Source of the DNA: Chara braunii
Lineage: Eukaryota > Streptophyta > Charophyceae > Charales > Characeae
Length of the DNA: 25,650 nucleotides
Direction: 5' to 3'
Assembly: GCA_003427395.1 (NCBI GenBank)
Contig: BFEA01000513.1
Span: 263,600-289,249 of the forward strand
The notes under the pieces are model-generated. The model was given only the letters and a program-made list of their open reading frames with translations. It made no database searches and was not told where the DNA came from. A program made the translations under genes and the position numbers. Position 1 is the first letter of the stretch, and each line of letters opens with the position of its first letter. Shown here one piece after another: positions 1 through 8,577 of this stretch.

Positions 1-207
1 AGAGGAAGGGTGGGTGGGGTCTTCAGAGGGGTTCATCTGGACAACCGAATGGCCGAGTACTTTGGGTGACTGCCATCCGTCTAGCATCCCACCTCTACAA
101 CAACCTGGGCCTTTTGGGAAAAAAAAAAAAAAAAAAAAGTTTTGTTGGGGATTCCAGGGGTTCTGAGCATTCAAAGGGTTTCTGTGGCTAGCCTAGCAAT
201 AGGTTAG
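1..207. other. unannotated flank with A20 tract
   Basis: No convincing coding region or RNA gene is seen. There is an uninterrupted run of about 20 A at 119-138. It could be the poly(A) tail of a plus-strand retroelement whose body lies to the left of the window, but nothing recognisable precedes it. The segment 139-207 continues directly, past the retroposon at 227-1570, into 1590 onward, and so belongs to the pre-insertion site. Confidence 0.4.
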
Positions 208-226
208 CAGTTATCCATGTTTTCCT
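208..226. repeat. target-site duplication, left copy (19 bp)
   Basis: The sequence cagttatccatgttttcct is repeated without mismatch at 1571-1589. The two copies lie immediately outside a poly(T) tract (227 onward) and a tRNA-like head (ending at 1570). That is the arrangement expected of a target-site duplication made by target-primed reverse transcription. Confidence 0.85.
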
Positions 227-572
227 TTTTCTTTTTTTTTTTTCTTAAAAAATCAAGGGTGTTGTAGAGGCCAGTCACTAGGCACACATTGATCGTCGGA
301 AGCGGTCAGCCATGGTCGCTCTGAGGTGAGGCCACCACCCATCCCATCCTCGCGTCAATACTCCTAGCGCATGCCCTATCCCTCCTATCCTACCTCAGTG
401 TGACCAGCACTCAGGACCATCACCCTACGTATCGAGGGAAACTTGGACCGAACAGTACTGACAAGCACCAGGGCTAGCTACCCAGCCCTGGTTGAAGCAT
501 AGTCGAACGAGCCTCGTCGTACGGGTACTTCGGACGCCAGGCTCAAGCACTCACCTATTGGCCCATAATTTG

Positions 573-1114
573 ACCAACTAGTAACTCACGCCCTCTACTC
601 TCCCACCACAGACCTAGCTGTATATTTAATGCGAGGTATTTATCATCGAGACGCCTATCATCATCACCAGTTGGAGCCGACCAAGCCAACCAGTGACTCA
701 CGCCCTCTACTCTCCCACCACAGACCCTAGCTGTATATTTAAGGTGGGGTACCTATCATCGAGACACCTATCTTCATTATCAGTTGATCGTGACCTCCAC
801 CCAGCCCTTGTGTGTGTGTGTGTGTGTGCGAGACCCCTAAGTTGACCAACTAGTAAGTCACGCCCTCTACTCTCCCACCACACACCTAGCTGTATATTTA
901 ATGCGGGGTGCTTATCATCAAGACGCCTATCATCATCACCAGTCAGAACCCAGCAGACCAACCAGTGACTCACGCCCTCTACTCTCCCACCACAGACCCT
1001 AACTGTATTTTTAAGGCGGGGTACTTATCATCGAGACACTTATCATCATGATTATCAGTTGATCTTGACCTCCTCTCAACCCTATGGTTGTGTATGTGTG
1101 TATGTACTTTGTAA
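573..1114. repeat. 271-bp dimeric tandem repeat, two copies
   Basis: Two copies start at 573 and 844. Each consists of two related subunits, the second starting at 686 and 957, so both subunits recur at exactly 271 bp. Every subunit contains the near-identical block cgccctctactctcccacca followed by a variant of agctgtatattta and then tatcatc/cgagac motifs. Four monomers arranged a-b-a-b imply monomer duplication followed by duplication of the dimer. The second dimer grades into TG-rich sequence near 1085-1114. No coding pattern is evident. Confidence 0.85.
809..828. repeat. (TG)10 microsatellite
   Basis: An uninterrupted TG dinucleotide run lies at the end of the second monomer of the first 271-bp dimer. 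The equivalent place in the second dimer (about 1085-1110) is also TG-rich but imperfect, so the microsatellite probably grew from a TG seed in the repeat unit. Confidence 0.9.
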
Positions 1115-1494
1115 CATAGACGTGTGCCCGTGGGCTATATGTATGATTTTTGTATGCTGCTCCCCACCATGGAGCATCTGCGAAGTGAGTATTGAGTACT
1201 GGTGAGAGGTGCTCTTACCACCTCCACTAGTACATGTATGTGTGTGTGTACCTTGAACCATATATATGTATGTATAGTATGTGTGTATGGATTGTGCTAT
1301 CTGGGGTAGTATCTTATTGTGTGTGTATGTGGCAGAGACAGGTCTATCGGGGCAGGAACCCCCCAAAGTCGGGATGACCCCCTGCGTGGTGCGCAGGCAA
1401 TGTCTGTAATAGTACCATGCGTCAGCCCAGGGGAGTGTGTGTCCAGCCGTGCGTCATTCTGACACCCTGCCGGTGTCCATGTGCGAGGCTGCGG

Positions 1495-1559
1495 AGTTTT
1501 GAACCCACAACCTCATACCACAATGTGCATTTCCAACCGGTGCTCTAACAACTGAGCTA
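1495..1559 (-). promoter_or_regulatory. internal RNA polymerase III promoter-like boxes (tRNA-like head)
   Basis: On the minus strand the A box reads TAGCTCAGTTGT (1559-1548), within a D-arm-like GCTC...GAGC pair. The B box lies in GTGGGTTCAAAACTCC, with core 1505-1495. Both resemble the tRNA consensus. The anticodon stem and the acceptor stem do not pair, and the A-to-B spacing is about ten bases longer than in a class I tRNA. This is therefore a tRNA-derived promoter, not a working tRNA gene. Confidence 0.65.
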
Positions 1560-1570
1560 CATCAATTGGA

Positions 1571-1589
1571 CAGTTATCCATGTTTTCCT
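1571..1589. repeat. target-site duplication, right copy (19 bp)
   Basis: Identical to 208-226. It abuts the 5' end of the tRNA-like head at 1570. The bases just outside the two copies differ, which fixes the length at 19 bp. Confidence 0.85.
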
Positions 1590-1866
1590 AAATTTTCCTG
1601 AACCTTTTCATAGTTCTCAGATTGTTCTTAGCTGAAGTCAGGTAATGGCCCTGGTATTTCAAATCATTTCTATAATTCTATACGGGACGCTGGGCCCGGT
1701 TCCCAGCACGTGGGGATGGTGGATACATCCCCAAGAGACCCCCCCCCCCCCCNCCCAAATGTCTGAAGTAGCCTGAAGACCGCACAAGGAGGCCATTAAA
1801 ATTTTAGGCCTCTGACTCACTGCCCTTGGCCCACCCTGGGACCATGATAATGTCCTGGTAGAGATC
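1590..1866. other. non-coding stretch with a plus-strand hairpin relic and C-run
   Basis: No gene is seen. At 1689-1707 the LINE 3'-end hairpin occurs in plus orientation (gctggg, seven-base loop, cccagc), preceded by gggac as in the other copies. No poly(A) follows, so this is a degraded LINE tail. A run of about 14 C at 1740-1756 contains the only ambiguous base (N, about 1753), so its length is uncertain. Confidence 0.45.
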
Positions 1867-2278
1867 TTTTTTTTTTTTTAAGACACACCCCCACCAGTGT
1901 TAGCAGTGCTGATAAGAGCAGACACCACTAGCACTTGGGGAGAGGCCCCATCTATTGGTGGGGAGCATCACCTGCTGGAAAGCGGGTCCAGCGTCCCTTT
2001 TACAATCTGAACTTGAACACATCAAAAGAACAATTGTGGGGTATTTCTGCCAGCATTCATTACCCCGGGATCAGGGGATTGACTGAGCAGGATGTGGGGA
2101 GGAGGGAAGGGGGAACCTCTTCACCCTGAATCAGGCGCCCGATATTTCACTGCACACTAGTTCCTCCCTTTTCCTCCACTTCATTGGATCCGTGCTGGCT
2201 GGAAACCGGGTCCAGTGCCCATAACCTGCATGGGTGCGGTGAAGAGAGAAAGGAGGGGGCCACATGAAACCGCTTCCC
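1867..2278 (-). mobile_element. 5'-truncated LINE 3' end (copy G)
   Basis: Minus-strand tail of a LINE related to A, ending in A13 (T-run 1867-1879). The order of blocks matches the 3' UTR of A at 2613-2900: a stretch ending tgaatgctggcag, then a stretch ending ttcaagttc, then gggacgctgg with the hairpin (1974-1992), about 95 bases and poly(A). A second, weaker hairpin copy lies at 2198-2216. No ORF survives. Its right boundary with B near 2278 is approximate. Confidence 0.65.
1974..1992 (-). other. LINE 3'-end hairpin in copy G
   Basis: Stem gctgga/tccagc with seven-base loop, 95 bases from the poly(A) end. The stem is perfect; the loop has one change relative to E. Confidence 0.6.
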
Positions 2279-2295
2279 TTTTTTTAGCTGCACCT

Positions 2296-2314
2296 GCTGG
2301 AAACCGGGTCCAGC
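2296..2314 (-). other. LINE 3'-end hairpin in B
   Basis: Perfect gctgga/tccagc stem with loop aaccggg. It is followed on the plus strand by atccc, where other copies have gtccc. Confidence 0.6.
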
Positions 2315-2513
2315 ATCCCATTATTCCCGAAATACTGCTCAGAGAAATCAGGCCGCGAACAGGGTTGACTGGGCAGGGTAAAGAAGAGAAATAGATGTAT
2401 TGTTAGCGGAGTCCACCCAGGGGGCACCAGGGAGTTGTGTATATGTCTGAGTATATATCTATGCATTCAGAAGCATGCGGGTGTAGGGGAGACCGGATTA
2501 AGAGTTAAGACAT

Positions 2514-2612
2514 TCAGGACAGGATCTCTGCCAAGGAAAGGCCGTGAGGAGGGAATCGGTCTGAAAAATTCGACGGAGGGCGTAGCGGGAATGAGGGTTC
2601 TATGTTCGTCCC
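2514..2612 (-). pseudogene. LINE B ORF2 C-terminal tail (fragment)
   Basis: Reads TNIEPSFPLRPPSNFSDRF and ends in SLAEILS then a TGA stop at 2514-2516. The C-terminus of A's ORF2 ends TNIESSFPLHPPSDFPDPF...SLTKILS, so this is clearly the same protein end in a sister element. It stands alone here because A interrupts B; the homologous upstream part of B ends near 8578. About 35 bp of B that should lie between the two parts is missing, so the insertion deleted a little target sequence. Confidence 0.8.
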
Positions 2613-3188
2613 TTTTTTTTTTTTTTTTTTTAACAAACAGCCCTGTCAGTGTTAGTGTTGCTGATAGGAGCAGTCACCACTAACACTTAGGGGGAGGCTC
2701 CGTCTATTGGTGGGGAGCATCAACTGTTGGAAAACGGGTCCAGCGTCCCTTAAACAGAACTTGAGAATATCTGAGAACAGTGATTGTGAGACCTGCCAGC
2801 ATTGATTGCCCTGTCTCCAGGGGATTCAATGAGCAGGTGTATATATATCATAATGATGTGGCCCTTGTATCTCTTCACCCCCGGGGGGGTGCCAGATGTT
2901 CCATTAAGCTCTGATACGACTTCAGAAGGGCGTGACATGCAACTACCCAGTCTGTGTAATCTGAGTAATAAAGCAGACGCTGCCCCTTGTATCCCTTCAT
3001 CCCTCGGAATGGGGGGGGGGCGATAAGTCCCTGAATGCTGATATGATTCTGAAAATCCCTCCGATTGCACTCCGATTACACCTTGCAGTGCGACCTGCTC
3101 CTTACTTCATGTCATTGTATGGTGCGAGACTTCTCCCCTCGGGGGCTCTAGGGGGGAACTTCGCCAGATGCATGAATGCCACCTTCAC
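2613..3188 (-). other. 3' UTR and poly(A) tail of LINE A
   Basis: Extends from the ORF2 stop to the A19 tract. It contains two related blocks (around 2860-2930 and 2980-3055 on the plus strand), each with cccttgtatc(t/c)cttca followed by a G-rich run and a tgata(c/t)ga motif, so part of the UTR is a degenerate tandem repeat of about 110-120 bp. The last 120 bases hold the conserved hairpin module. Short plus-strand ORFs here have no recognisable product. Confidence 0.7.
2726..2744 (-). promoter_or_regulatory. 3'-end hairpin of LINE A, candidate RT recognition signal
   Basis: Stem gttgga/tccagc (one G-T wobble in place of C-G) with loop aaacggg, flanked by gtccc, 95 bases from the poly(A) tail. 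The same module at a similar distance from poly(A) occurs in G (1974-1992) and E (16439-16457), and in altered form in B and H. LINEs of the stringent type use a 3'-end stem-loop for RT recognition; that role is inferred here from position and conservation. Confidence 0.55.
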
Positions 3189-4140
3189 TCAGGATAAGAT
3201 TTTTGTTAGTGACAAAGAATGGGGTGGAAAGGGGTCCGGGAAGTCGGAGGGGGGGTGTAATGGGAACGAAGATTCAATGTTTGTCCAGTCCTTAAAGACT
3301 AACTTATAATCCCTTATTTCTTCCAGACTCTGCATTCCCTCTCCATTGTCGCCACTCCACTCCACTTTCGCTATCCATCCCTCTCTGTCCCCTCCTACCC
3401 AATCTGAGCAGAATGTTGTAACCTGTCTTCTAACATCTCCGATTTGTTTGAGCAGGTCCAGTTGAGACTTTGTATCCAACCATTTACGTGTAAGCTCGAA
3501 ATGGACCTGCTGTCGGATTTGTTCTGTAATCTCTGAGCTGTCCACCCATACTTTTTCCATTGTCAAGGTGCACCTCTGCCACCATAGTGCCCATATCACC
3601 GCTCGCCTTCCTATTCTGTACATATTTCCAATGAAGTCGGTGGCTGTTTTTGCCTGGGGCCAGTGGCCAGCCAGTATTGCCTTCCATGACCACGGCCAGG
3701 GGATATTAGGTTCCAATTTGCGCCAAACGCGATCCCACCATCTCCATGTAAATTGGGCAATTGGGCATTGCATGAAGATATGCTCAATGGTCTCCGCTTT
3801 CTTGTGAAAGGGAAAAAGTTCCTGGCAGAGCTGACACCATGGGAGGAGCAGTCCTTTTTGTTCCAGATTTGTTCTATTGACCAACCAATCATTTGTTGGC
3901 AGACAGCGATGAGCTATTTGCCATTGAAGGGACGTAATTTTCATAGGCTTATGTTTCTGTTCCTTAAACCATTTGATTGGTGACAGTAAATTACGGTCGA
4001 TGTTCAAATGTCGGGCCCATCTGTCCTTGATTACGTCCTTCAGGTTTCTCTTGGGCCTAAGCTTGTTATAGGCTGTTTTGGTTGTTAGTTGCCGCAGGGT
4101 AAGTCCTGGATTGGTTAATCTGGCTGGTAAACCTCTCTAT
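3189..4140 (-). pseudogene. LINE A ORF2, C-terminal zf-RVT domain
   Basis: The frame enters at about 4140 with PARLTNPGLTLRQL after a frameshift from the preceding segment (which ends at 4115), and runs open to 3189. The core is SLQWQIAHRCLPTNDWL, then LPWCQLC, then HIFMQCPIAQFTWRWW. The CxxC plus HxxxxC pattern is the zf-RVT finger found C-terminal to RT in L1-type LINEs, thought to bind RNA or DNA during target-primed reverse transcription. A basic, Trp-rich stretch follows, then a Pro-rich C-terminus ending SLTKILS. B has the same finger with more than 75 percent identity by eye. The segment is open but separated from the RT by the frameshift. Confidence 0.85.
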
Positions 4141-4690
4141 GTCTCACCTCTTCTAAGACTCTCACCCGGTATACTGCGGCTCTGTCCGTCCATTCGAAAG
4201 GGGCCATACTCCCTTGGAGTGTGCCCTCTTGTATGACAGCATAGGTTTCGACTAGAACTGTGTGGGGTGAAGTTGAGTGTATCAGGCCAACTTTCGACGG
4301 GGCCTCTGCAACTGCTACCCAATCCCCTTCCTTCAATGTAGGGCCCTGCTTGAGGATCCGATTCCATTCCAATGGAATAATATCGATAAGGTTTTCCAGA
4401 AGTTCGTTGACATGGTGGCAGTATCTTAATTTCTCCCGCATTTGGTCCGCTGTCTTCCACTCCTGTCTCTCCTTATCCCATAAATCCCCCACCCTGAGGA
4501 TTCCATTTTTAACCCAACTCTTCCAGGGAAGGGACGAGCTTACCATAACACACCCCCTTGAGTATGTTACCCATCTATTCCCGAAGAGGGGTTGTCGATG
4601 GACTTTCTCCCAACGATCTGGGTAGACCTTATCCGGGAGTGGAAGCTTCCACCAAGTTTGTAGCAGAGGGGGCCAAAAGCTACCCTCTAT
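4115..4690 (-). pseudogene. LINE A ORF2, RT-to-zinc-finger connector
   Basis: In the same frame as the RT at 4691-6079 and separated from it only by a TAG at 4691-4693. Residues include LFGNRWVTYSRG and VGDLWDKERQEW. The corresponding region of E (YTVRDLWDPRSNEW) and F (GTVEDLWDHKQITW) is clearly related, so this is a conserved connector of the family. It ends at a TAA after YQPD, where a frameshift leads into the zinc-finger frame. Its function is unknown; it is expected to be part of the same polyprotein. Confidence 0.7.
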
Positions 4691-6079
4691 CTAGTCGCGT
4701 ACCTCCGGCCCCCCCCTTCTGAGTGGTAGTTTTCGCGGGACTGACCAGTAACGATCTTCCAACCAGGTCAGAGGGTGAATCGTATAGGGGGACTCAGGAG
4801 CCAGTCGGGACAGGTGCTCCAGGGCCAGCACACACCATGGGCTTTGAGGGGTATAGATCAGCTTTTTAATCCATTTAACTCGCAGTGCTTGAACTTGTGT
4901 AGCTGGGTCTATTATCCCAAGCCCACCTCCTGCTTTTGGCTGGATGATTGAGTCCCAAGCCACGCGGCTTATGACATTGGTGAGTTCCCCATTTCCCCTC
5001 CATAAGAAGGCTGGTACCTTTCCCTTTAGTTTCCTTAAGGTTGTTTTGCCCATTGGCCATAACAGAGACTTATACCAGAGTATTGCAAGGATTACATTAT
5101 TTATAACTAGAGCGCGACCAAAGAGGGATGTGTGTTTGTTCTTCCAATTGTTAAGTTTTTGCAGGGCCGGGGCACTGATCCATTCGTCGTTTGTTGGCGG
5201 TTTCCCCAGGGTGGTCATGGATACTCCGAGAATCCTTATTGAAACCTCGATTGGCTGCCAGGCTATTCGCGGTATATCTGGGGGCCGACCTCCTTGGTAG
5301 TGAATCCACCAGCCTTGTGTCTTAGAACCCCAGTTTACCCTCATATCAGAGACCGCGGCAAACCTGCCCATCATATGTTGGATTTCCTCCATATTACGAT
5401 GCGTGGCCTCGACCATTATTGTAAGGTCATCCGCGAATAATGAGCAAATTGGAACTGCTTCCTCTGGTATCCATGTGATTTTAATTTTGGAGATATTTTT
5501 GTTTGCCCGAAGATTGGCTGTTAGGACTTCCATTATGACTAAAAAGAGGAGGGGGGCAATAGGATCCCCTTGGCGAACTGATCGTTGTAGGTGCACAGGG
5601 GGGGACAGGTTGTCATTTACTTGGACACAAGTAGTCGCGTTTTGGTGCAAGATTTGTATCCATCTCTTGAATGCTGGGTCAAAGTTCATTTTTTCCAGGC
5701 ATTTGTCCAGGAACAGCCAATCCACATGGTCGTATGCCTTTTCAAAGTCAATCAAAACTAATGCAACATTCTGACGGGATTGCCTTGTTAGTTGAAGGAT
5801 CTCGTGGATCAGCAGGATATTTTCCTGTATGTTTCTGTCCTCCATGAACCCTGTTTGGGCTGGGTGAATGATGTCCCTCATTACTGGAATCATCCTGTTT
5901 GCCAGGGCTTTGGACAACATCTTATACACAACAGTCAGGAGCGTGATTGGCCTGTAGTTCCTAATGTCCAGTTTGTCCCCCTTCTTATAGAGGAGGGTTA
6001 AGACCCCCTGCCCCACTCTTTTTCCCATCTTGCCTGTGGACCATACTTCATCAAAATATTCCATAAGATCTTGGCTCAT
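4691..6079 (-). pseudogene. LINE A ORF2, reverse transcriptase domain
   Basis: 462 open codons. RT motifs occur in order: LLYKKGDKLDIRNYRPITLL (fingers), IDFEKAYDHVDW (motif A, catalytic Asp near residue 111), RQGDPIAPLLF (motif B, about 169-179) and FADD (motif C, residues 215-218, about 5437-5426). The thumb follows, with SLFGRALVINN and GGGLGIIDP. All three catalytic Asp are present. This activity copies element RNA from a nicked target end. The previous segment joins in the same frame through one TGA (6086-6088) at a position where LINE C has Trp. The domain ends at a TAG after GGPEVRD. Confidence 0.92.
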
Positions 6080-6085
6080 AAAGTC

Positions 6086-7090
6086 TCATGTCGCCTCCCA
6101 GAATTCCTTAGGAAAATCGTCTATTCCTGGGGCTTTCTCCTCCTTCATTTGAAGGAGGGCCGTCCAGATTTCATCTTTAGAGAGTGAGGCTTCTACCGCT
6201 TCGCATTGCTTGGGTGTTAATGTTTTGTGTAGTGGTACCAGGAACTCCTGTATTTGGCGGTCGTGATATGAGGCGTCTGTTTTGTCGATGTGCGATGCGA
6301 AGAGATCTTTGTAGAAGTCGTAGGTTATTTTTGTGCAACGTGCTGTGGTTATGGCCGGGTCTAGGTTTCTATCTCTAGGTTCATATAGTGCTTCAATGGT
6401 AGTTTTGTGAGCCCGCACTCTGGCTAGGCTAAAAAAATGGGAATCCATCATCCCTTCTGTAGACAATCCAGATAGTCGTGCTCTGGTTTGGGATCCAAGC
6501 CATCGATACTGAGTAAGTTTAAAAAGTTGATATTTTAAGTCTTGTATAAAAGTTTGTAGTTCGTAGGTGCTCTGTCCTTGCCCTTGTGAAATTTGTGAGT
6601 TTTGTTCTTGTTCAACGCTCACCAGATTCTGCATGATCGTGATTTCTTGATGGTTTCTTTGGGCAGCTACAAGCTTAGAGTATTCGTTGGTCTTTTTGGC
6701 CATAAAGAACAGTCCATTATTGAACCATGAAGAGTGTGAGTCTTGTTGAGGCCCTGGGCGGGTATCCCTCCAGTACTCCCAGACCTGCTGTAGATACTGC
6801 TGGAAGGATTTGATTTTTAGCAGGGAGGTGTTCAGCTTGTAATAGCTAGCCGCTTGGTACGGGCGTTTACGAAATGTCCAGGCGACCATGCACATTCTAT
6901 GGTCGAGGCCTGGGTATGGGCTGGATGGTAGGATTTTTGCAGCCGATAATCCCTCCCCCAGTTCTTCTGAGGCCAAGATGAGATCAATACGTGATTTGGA
7001 GAGTCTGACCGGGTCATTCTTTTGGAAACACGTGAAGGCCCTCTCTTTAGAGAAGGTTGCGCCTGAACATGTCGAATAATGTGAGGGGGG
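6086..7090 (-). pseudogene. LINE A ORF2, endonuclease C-terminus and linker to RT
   Basis: The frame contains KSRIDLILASEELGEGL and GLDHRMCMVAWTF. The latter holds the final catalytic His region of EEP endonucleases (DHxxV-like). A linker rich in Gln, Lys and Glu follows (ITIMQNLVSVEQEQNSQISQ, likely coiled-coil), then STEGMMDSHFFSLARVRAHK and the RT entry EKAPGIDDFPKEFW. Two frameshifts, near 7090 and 7045, separate it from the N-terminal endonuclease part; the frame is unambiguous when aligned with LINE C. Its first codon is not a real start. Confidence 0.8.
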
Positions 7091-7112
7091 TACACAATTC
7101 CCTCAACATGTG

Positions 7113-7700
7113 TTAATCTTCTTCAGCGTTGTGCGCAGTAGTGTGGACGACCCTCCAACGATCTAGCCACCTGTCCGGCGCAACATTAAAGTCCCCTACT
7201 AGTATAAGCGGAACACCTGGGATAGGTAGGGTTTCTATTTTTTCAAAGAAGAACCTCCTTTCGCGGGTCGTGTTAGGGGCATATATGGATACAATACATA
7301 CTACTTCTAGTTCCAACATCCCCAACAGTTTGACCCACCGCCCTTCCTCCTCGTCCTTTTCCAAGTGGACCACTTCCAAACGAGATTCAGGCGGGATCCA
7401 AATTGCCACCCCTGAGCTCCCGGGATTCGGGACATATGCTTGATAGCTTTGATATGGCCAGGCTTGCTTGTGAGCCCTATGATGTTCTGGTATATTCATC
7501 AAATGGGTTTCTTGCACACATATCACATCCGGCCATGATCTGCCACCCACCCCTCTCATCAAGTCCCACAGGCCGTTAGTTTTTTCCGGGTTTCGTGATG
7601 CTAGACCGTTCACGTTGATCGTTCTGATGTCTAGATCAGCCTGTTGTAGAAGACGTTGCCAATGCTTGTTCTGTCCGTATAATGCTTCCACCCAGTGCAT
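7113..7700 (-). pseudogene. LINE A ORF2 start: AP-type endonuclease (EEP) N-terminus
   Basis: Starts at ATG 7700 (MHWVEALYGQ), supported by LINE C, which has the same start context. Motifs are TINVNGL (catalytic Asn), CVQETHL (catalytic Glu), GVAIWIPPESRLEV, SIYAPNTTRERR and LVGDFNVAPDRW (catalytic Asp and Asn). This is the exonuclease/endonuclease/phosphatase fold that nicks target DNA to prime reverse transcription. The frame stops at a TAA after NAEED; C reads EEDER there. ORF1 ends 34 bases upstream, so ORF2 would need reinitiation or an equivalent mechanism. Confidence 0.88.
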
Positions 7701-7734
7701 TTGGCGAGTGTTTGTTTTTGTCGCTCTTGTTGGA

Positions 7735-8577
7735 TTAACATCGTGTCCAGTCTTGTGTGTCCCAGCTCACCCCCTTATTTAGGATATTTTTCCTCAGTAT
7801 TGTGCAGATGCAGACCAGAAGTTCGTTCGTTGACCAGACACAACTCGATTTAATTTTTAGTTGTTGTAAATCCAGCAGCATGTTGTGTGTATGCCATAAT
7901 AATCCCGCCTCCTTGTTTTCTTCGAATTTGACATAAAGGTCCTTATAGCCATTATAGACCATCTTCAATTCCTCCGTTGATACACTTATTGTAGTTGTTG
8001 CTCCCGGTTCGTAGTGTCCGTCTATGAAATCCGTGACCTCCCGGGTTCTAAGTGCCCCCTCCCTCTGCATGTGCCAGCCGTGTAAGGTCATTCCCCCGTA
8101 GGCTGGTGTGTAGAGGTCATCTGATTCGGCTGGCGACAGGCCCAATTCCCATTTCCCCGCTTTCTTCCTAATAGGTAACACCAGGACCCTGTCTCCTTTT
8201 GGCAGGTTTTTTTTGTATAGCCCTTTTTCAATGACGTGACACATTTTAATTCTTTTTGAAGGGCCCGTGTCTTCTGCCTCTTCGGTCAGTCCTTGTTGTT
8301 GTAAACCATCCTTTATGGGGGGCGGGTCCGGGGGGGGGGGGGGGGGAGACTCGGTCCCTTTCGGTGTCTCTGGTAGATTCCCTGGCTCGTGGGGCCCGTT
8401 TTCTTTTCCTGCAGCTGAGGGGGGATGGGTTGTTGCAGGGGGCTGCAATTTCCTATGGACAATGCCCCAGATTCTATGCACGACCTGTTGCCAATCTACA
8501 GTTTGAGACAATCCTTCTTCCAATACTTGTTTCAAGGTGGCGCTTTCGTCTAACAGGGAGAAGAGTTGTACATAGTT
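7735..8577 (-). pseudogene. LINE A ORF1 (5'-truncated)
   Basis: Shares a family-specific protein with LINE C: YVQLFSLLDESATLKQVL, then a Pro-rich stretch, KMCHVIEKGL, KWELGLSPAESDDLYTPAYG, KDLYVKFEENKEAGL, and the C-terminal NILNKGVSWDTQDW before TAA at 7735-7737. No CCHC knuckle or RRM signature is visible, so the fold is unrecognised. By position it should be the nucleic-acid-binding chaperone of the element. The reading frame continues upstream to 8628, but the first residues there are the out-of-frame tail of LINE B. The true junction is about 8570-8580, so the apparent ATG at 8628 is not A's own start. Confidence 0.75.

Larger units (their letters stand above)
227..1570 (-). mobile_element. 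large tRNA-headed, poly(A)-ended retroposon (SINE-like, 1.34 kb)
   Basis: Read on the minus strand the unit starts at 1570 with a tRNA-like sequence carrying A- and B-box-like pol III promoter elements. It runs through a TG/CA-rich body and a 271-bp dimeric tandem repeat, and ends at 227 in an A-rich tail of about 18 bases broken by two other bases. It is flanked by a perfect 19-bp duplication. It has no long conserved ORF, so it is non-autonomous; the LINE machinery of the neighbourhood is a plausible source of mobilisation. Most SINEs are 100-600 bp, so this is unusually long, probably through expansion of the internal repeat. The 42 bases around 490-531 resemble 15870-15915 on the plus strand, suggesting a second, diverged family member there. 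The structure is directly visible; mobilisation by local LINEs is inference. Confidence 0.75.
2279..2612 (-). mobile_element. LINE B, 3' portion (displaced by insertion of A)
   Basis: This is the tail of the LINE whose front part is at 8578-9597. On the minus strand it begins at 2612, directly after the poly(A) of A, with the last 32 codons of B's ORF2. It continues with a 3' UTR of about 235 bases, the hairpin motif (2296-2314) and a short A7 tail at 2279-2285. The 3'-terminal module is shortened: only about 10 bases separate hairpin and tail, against about 95 in A and G. The split is explained by insertion of A into B. Confidence 0.75.
2613..8577 (-). mobile_element. LINE A (non-LTR retrotransposon, EEP-RT-zf-RVT), nearly complete
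   Basis: The minus-strand element of about 5.96 kb consists of a partial ORF1 (8577-7735), a 34-base spacer, ORF2 (7700-3189), a 576-base 3' UTR and an A19 tail (2613-2631). It is inserted in LINE B. Its 5' end lies inside ORF1: compared with LINE C, about the first 80 codons are missing, a normal 5' truncation. No clear target-site duplication is seen; only ttcgtccc recurs at 2605-2612 and 8600-8607, and a small target deletion is apparent. ORF2 carries at least three in-frame stops and three frameshifts, so the copy is dead although the RT catalytic motifs are preserved. Confidence 0.85.

Noticed and set aside
1490-1570. A functional tRNA gene on the minus strand
   Set aside because: The A and B boxes are good, but acceptor and anticodon stems do not form and the spacing is too long. 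The flanking duplication and A-rich tail favour a retroposon head.
1867-2000. Hammerhead ribozyme in the LINE 3' module
   Set aside because: A ctgata stretch and a gaaa occur on the plus strand near the hairpin. The CUGANGA core is not present in any copy and the plus strand is antisense to the element.
3043-3309. Plus-strand frames in the 3' UTR of LINE A
   Set aside because: They lie within a UTR defined by the ORF2 stop and the poly(A) tail. They include G-run and repeat-derived peptides and have no paralogue.
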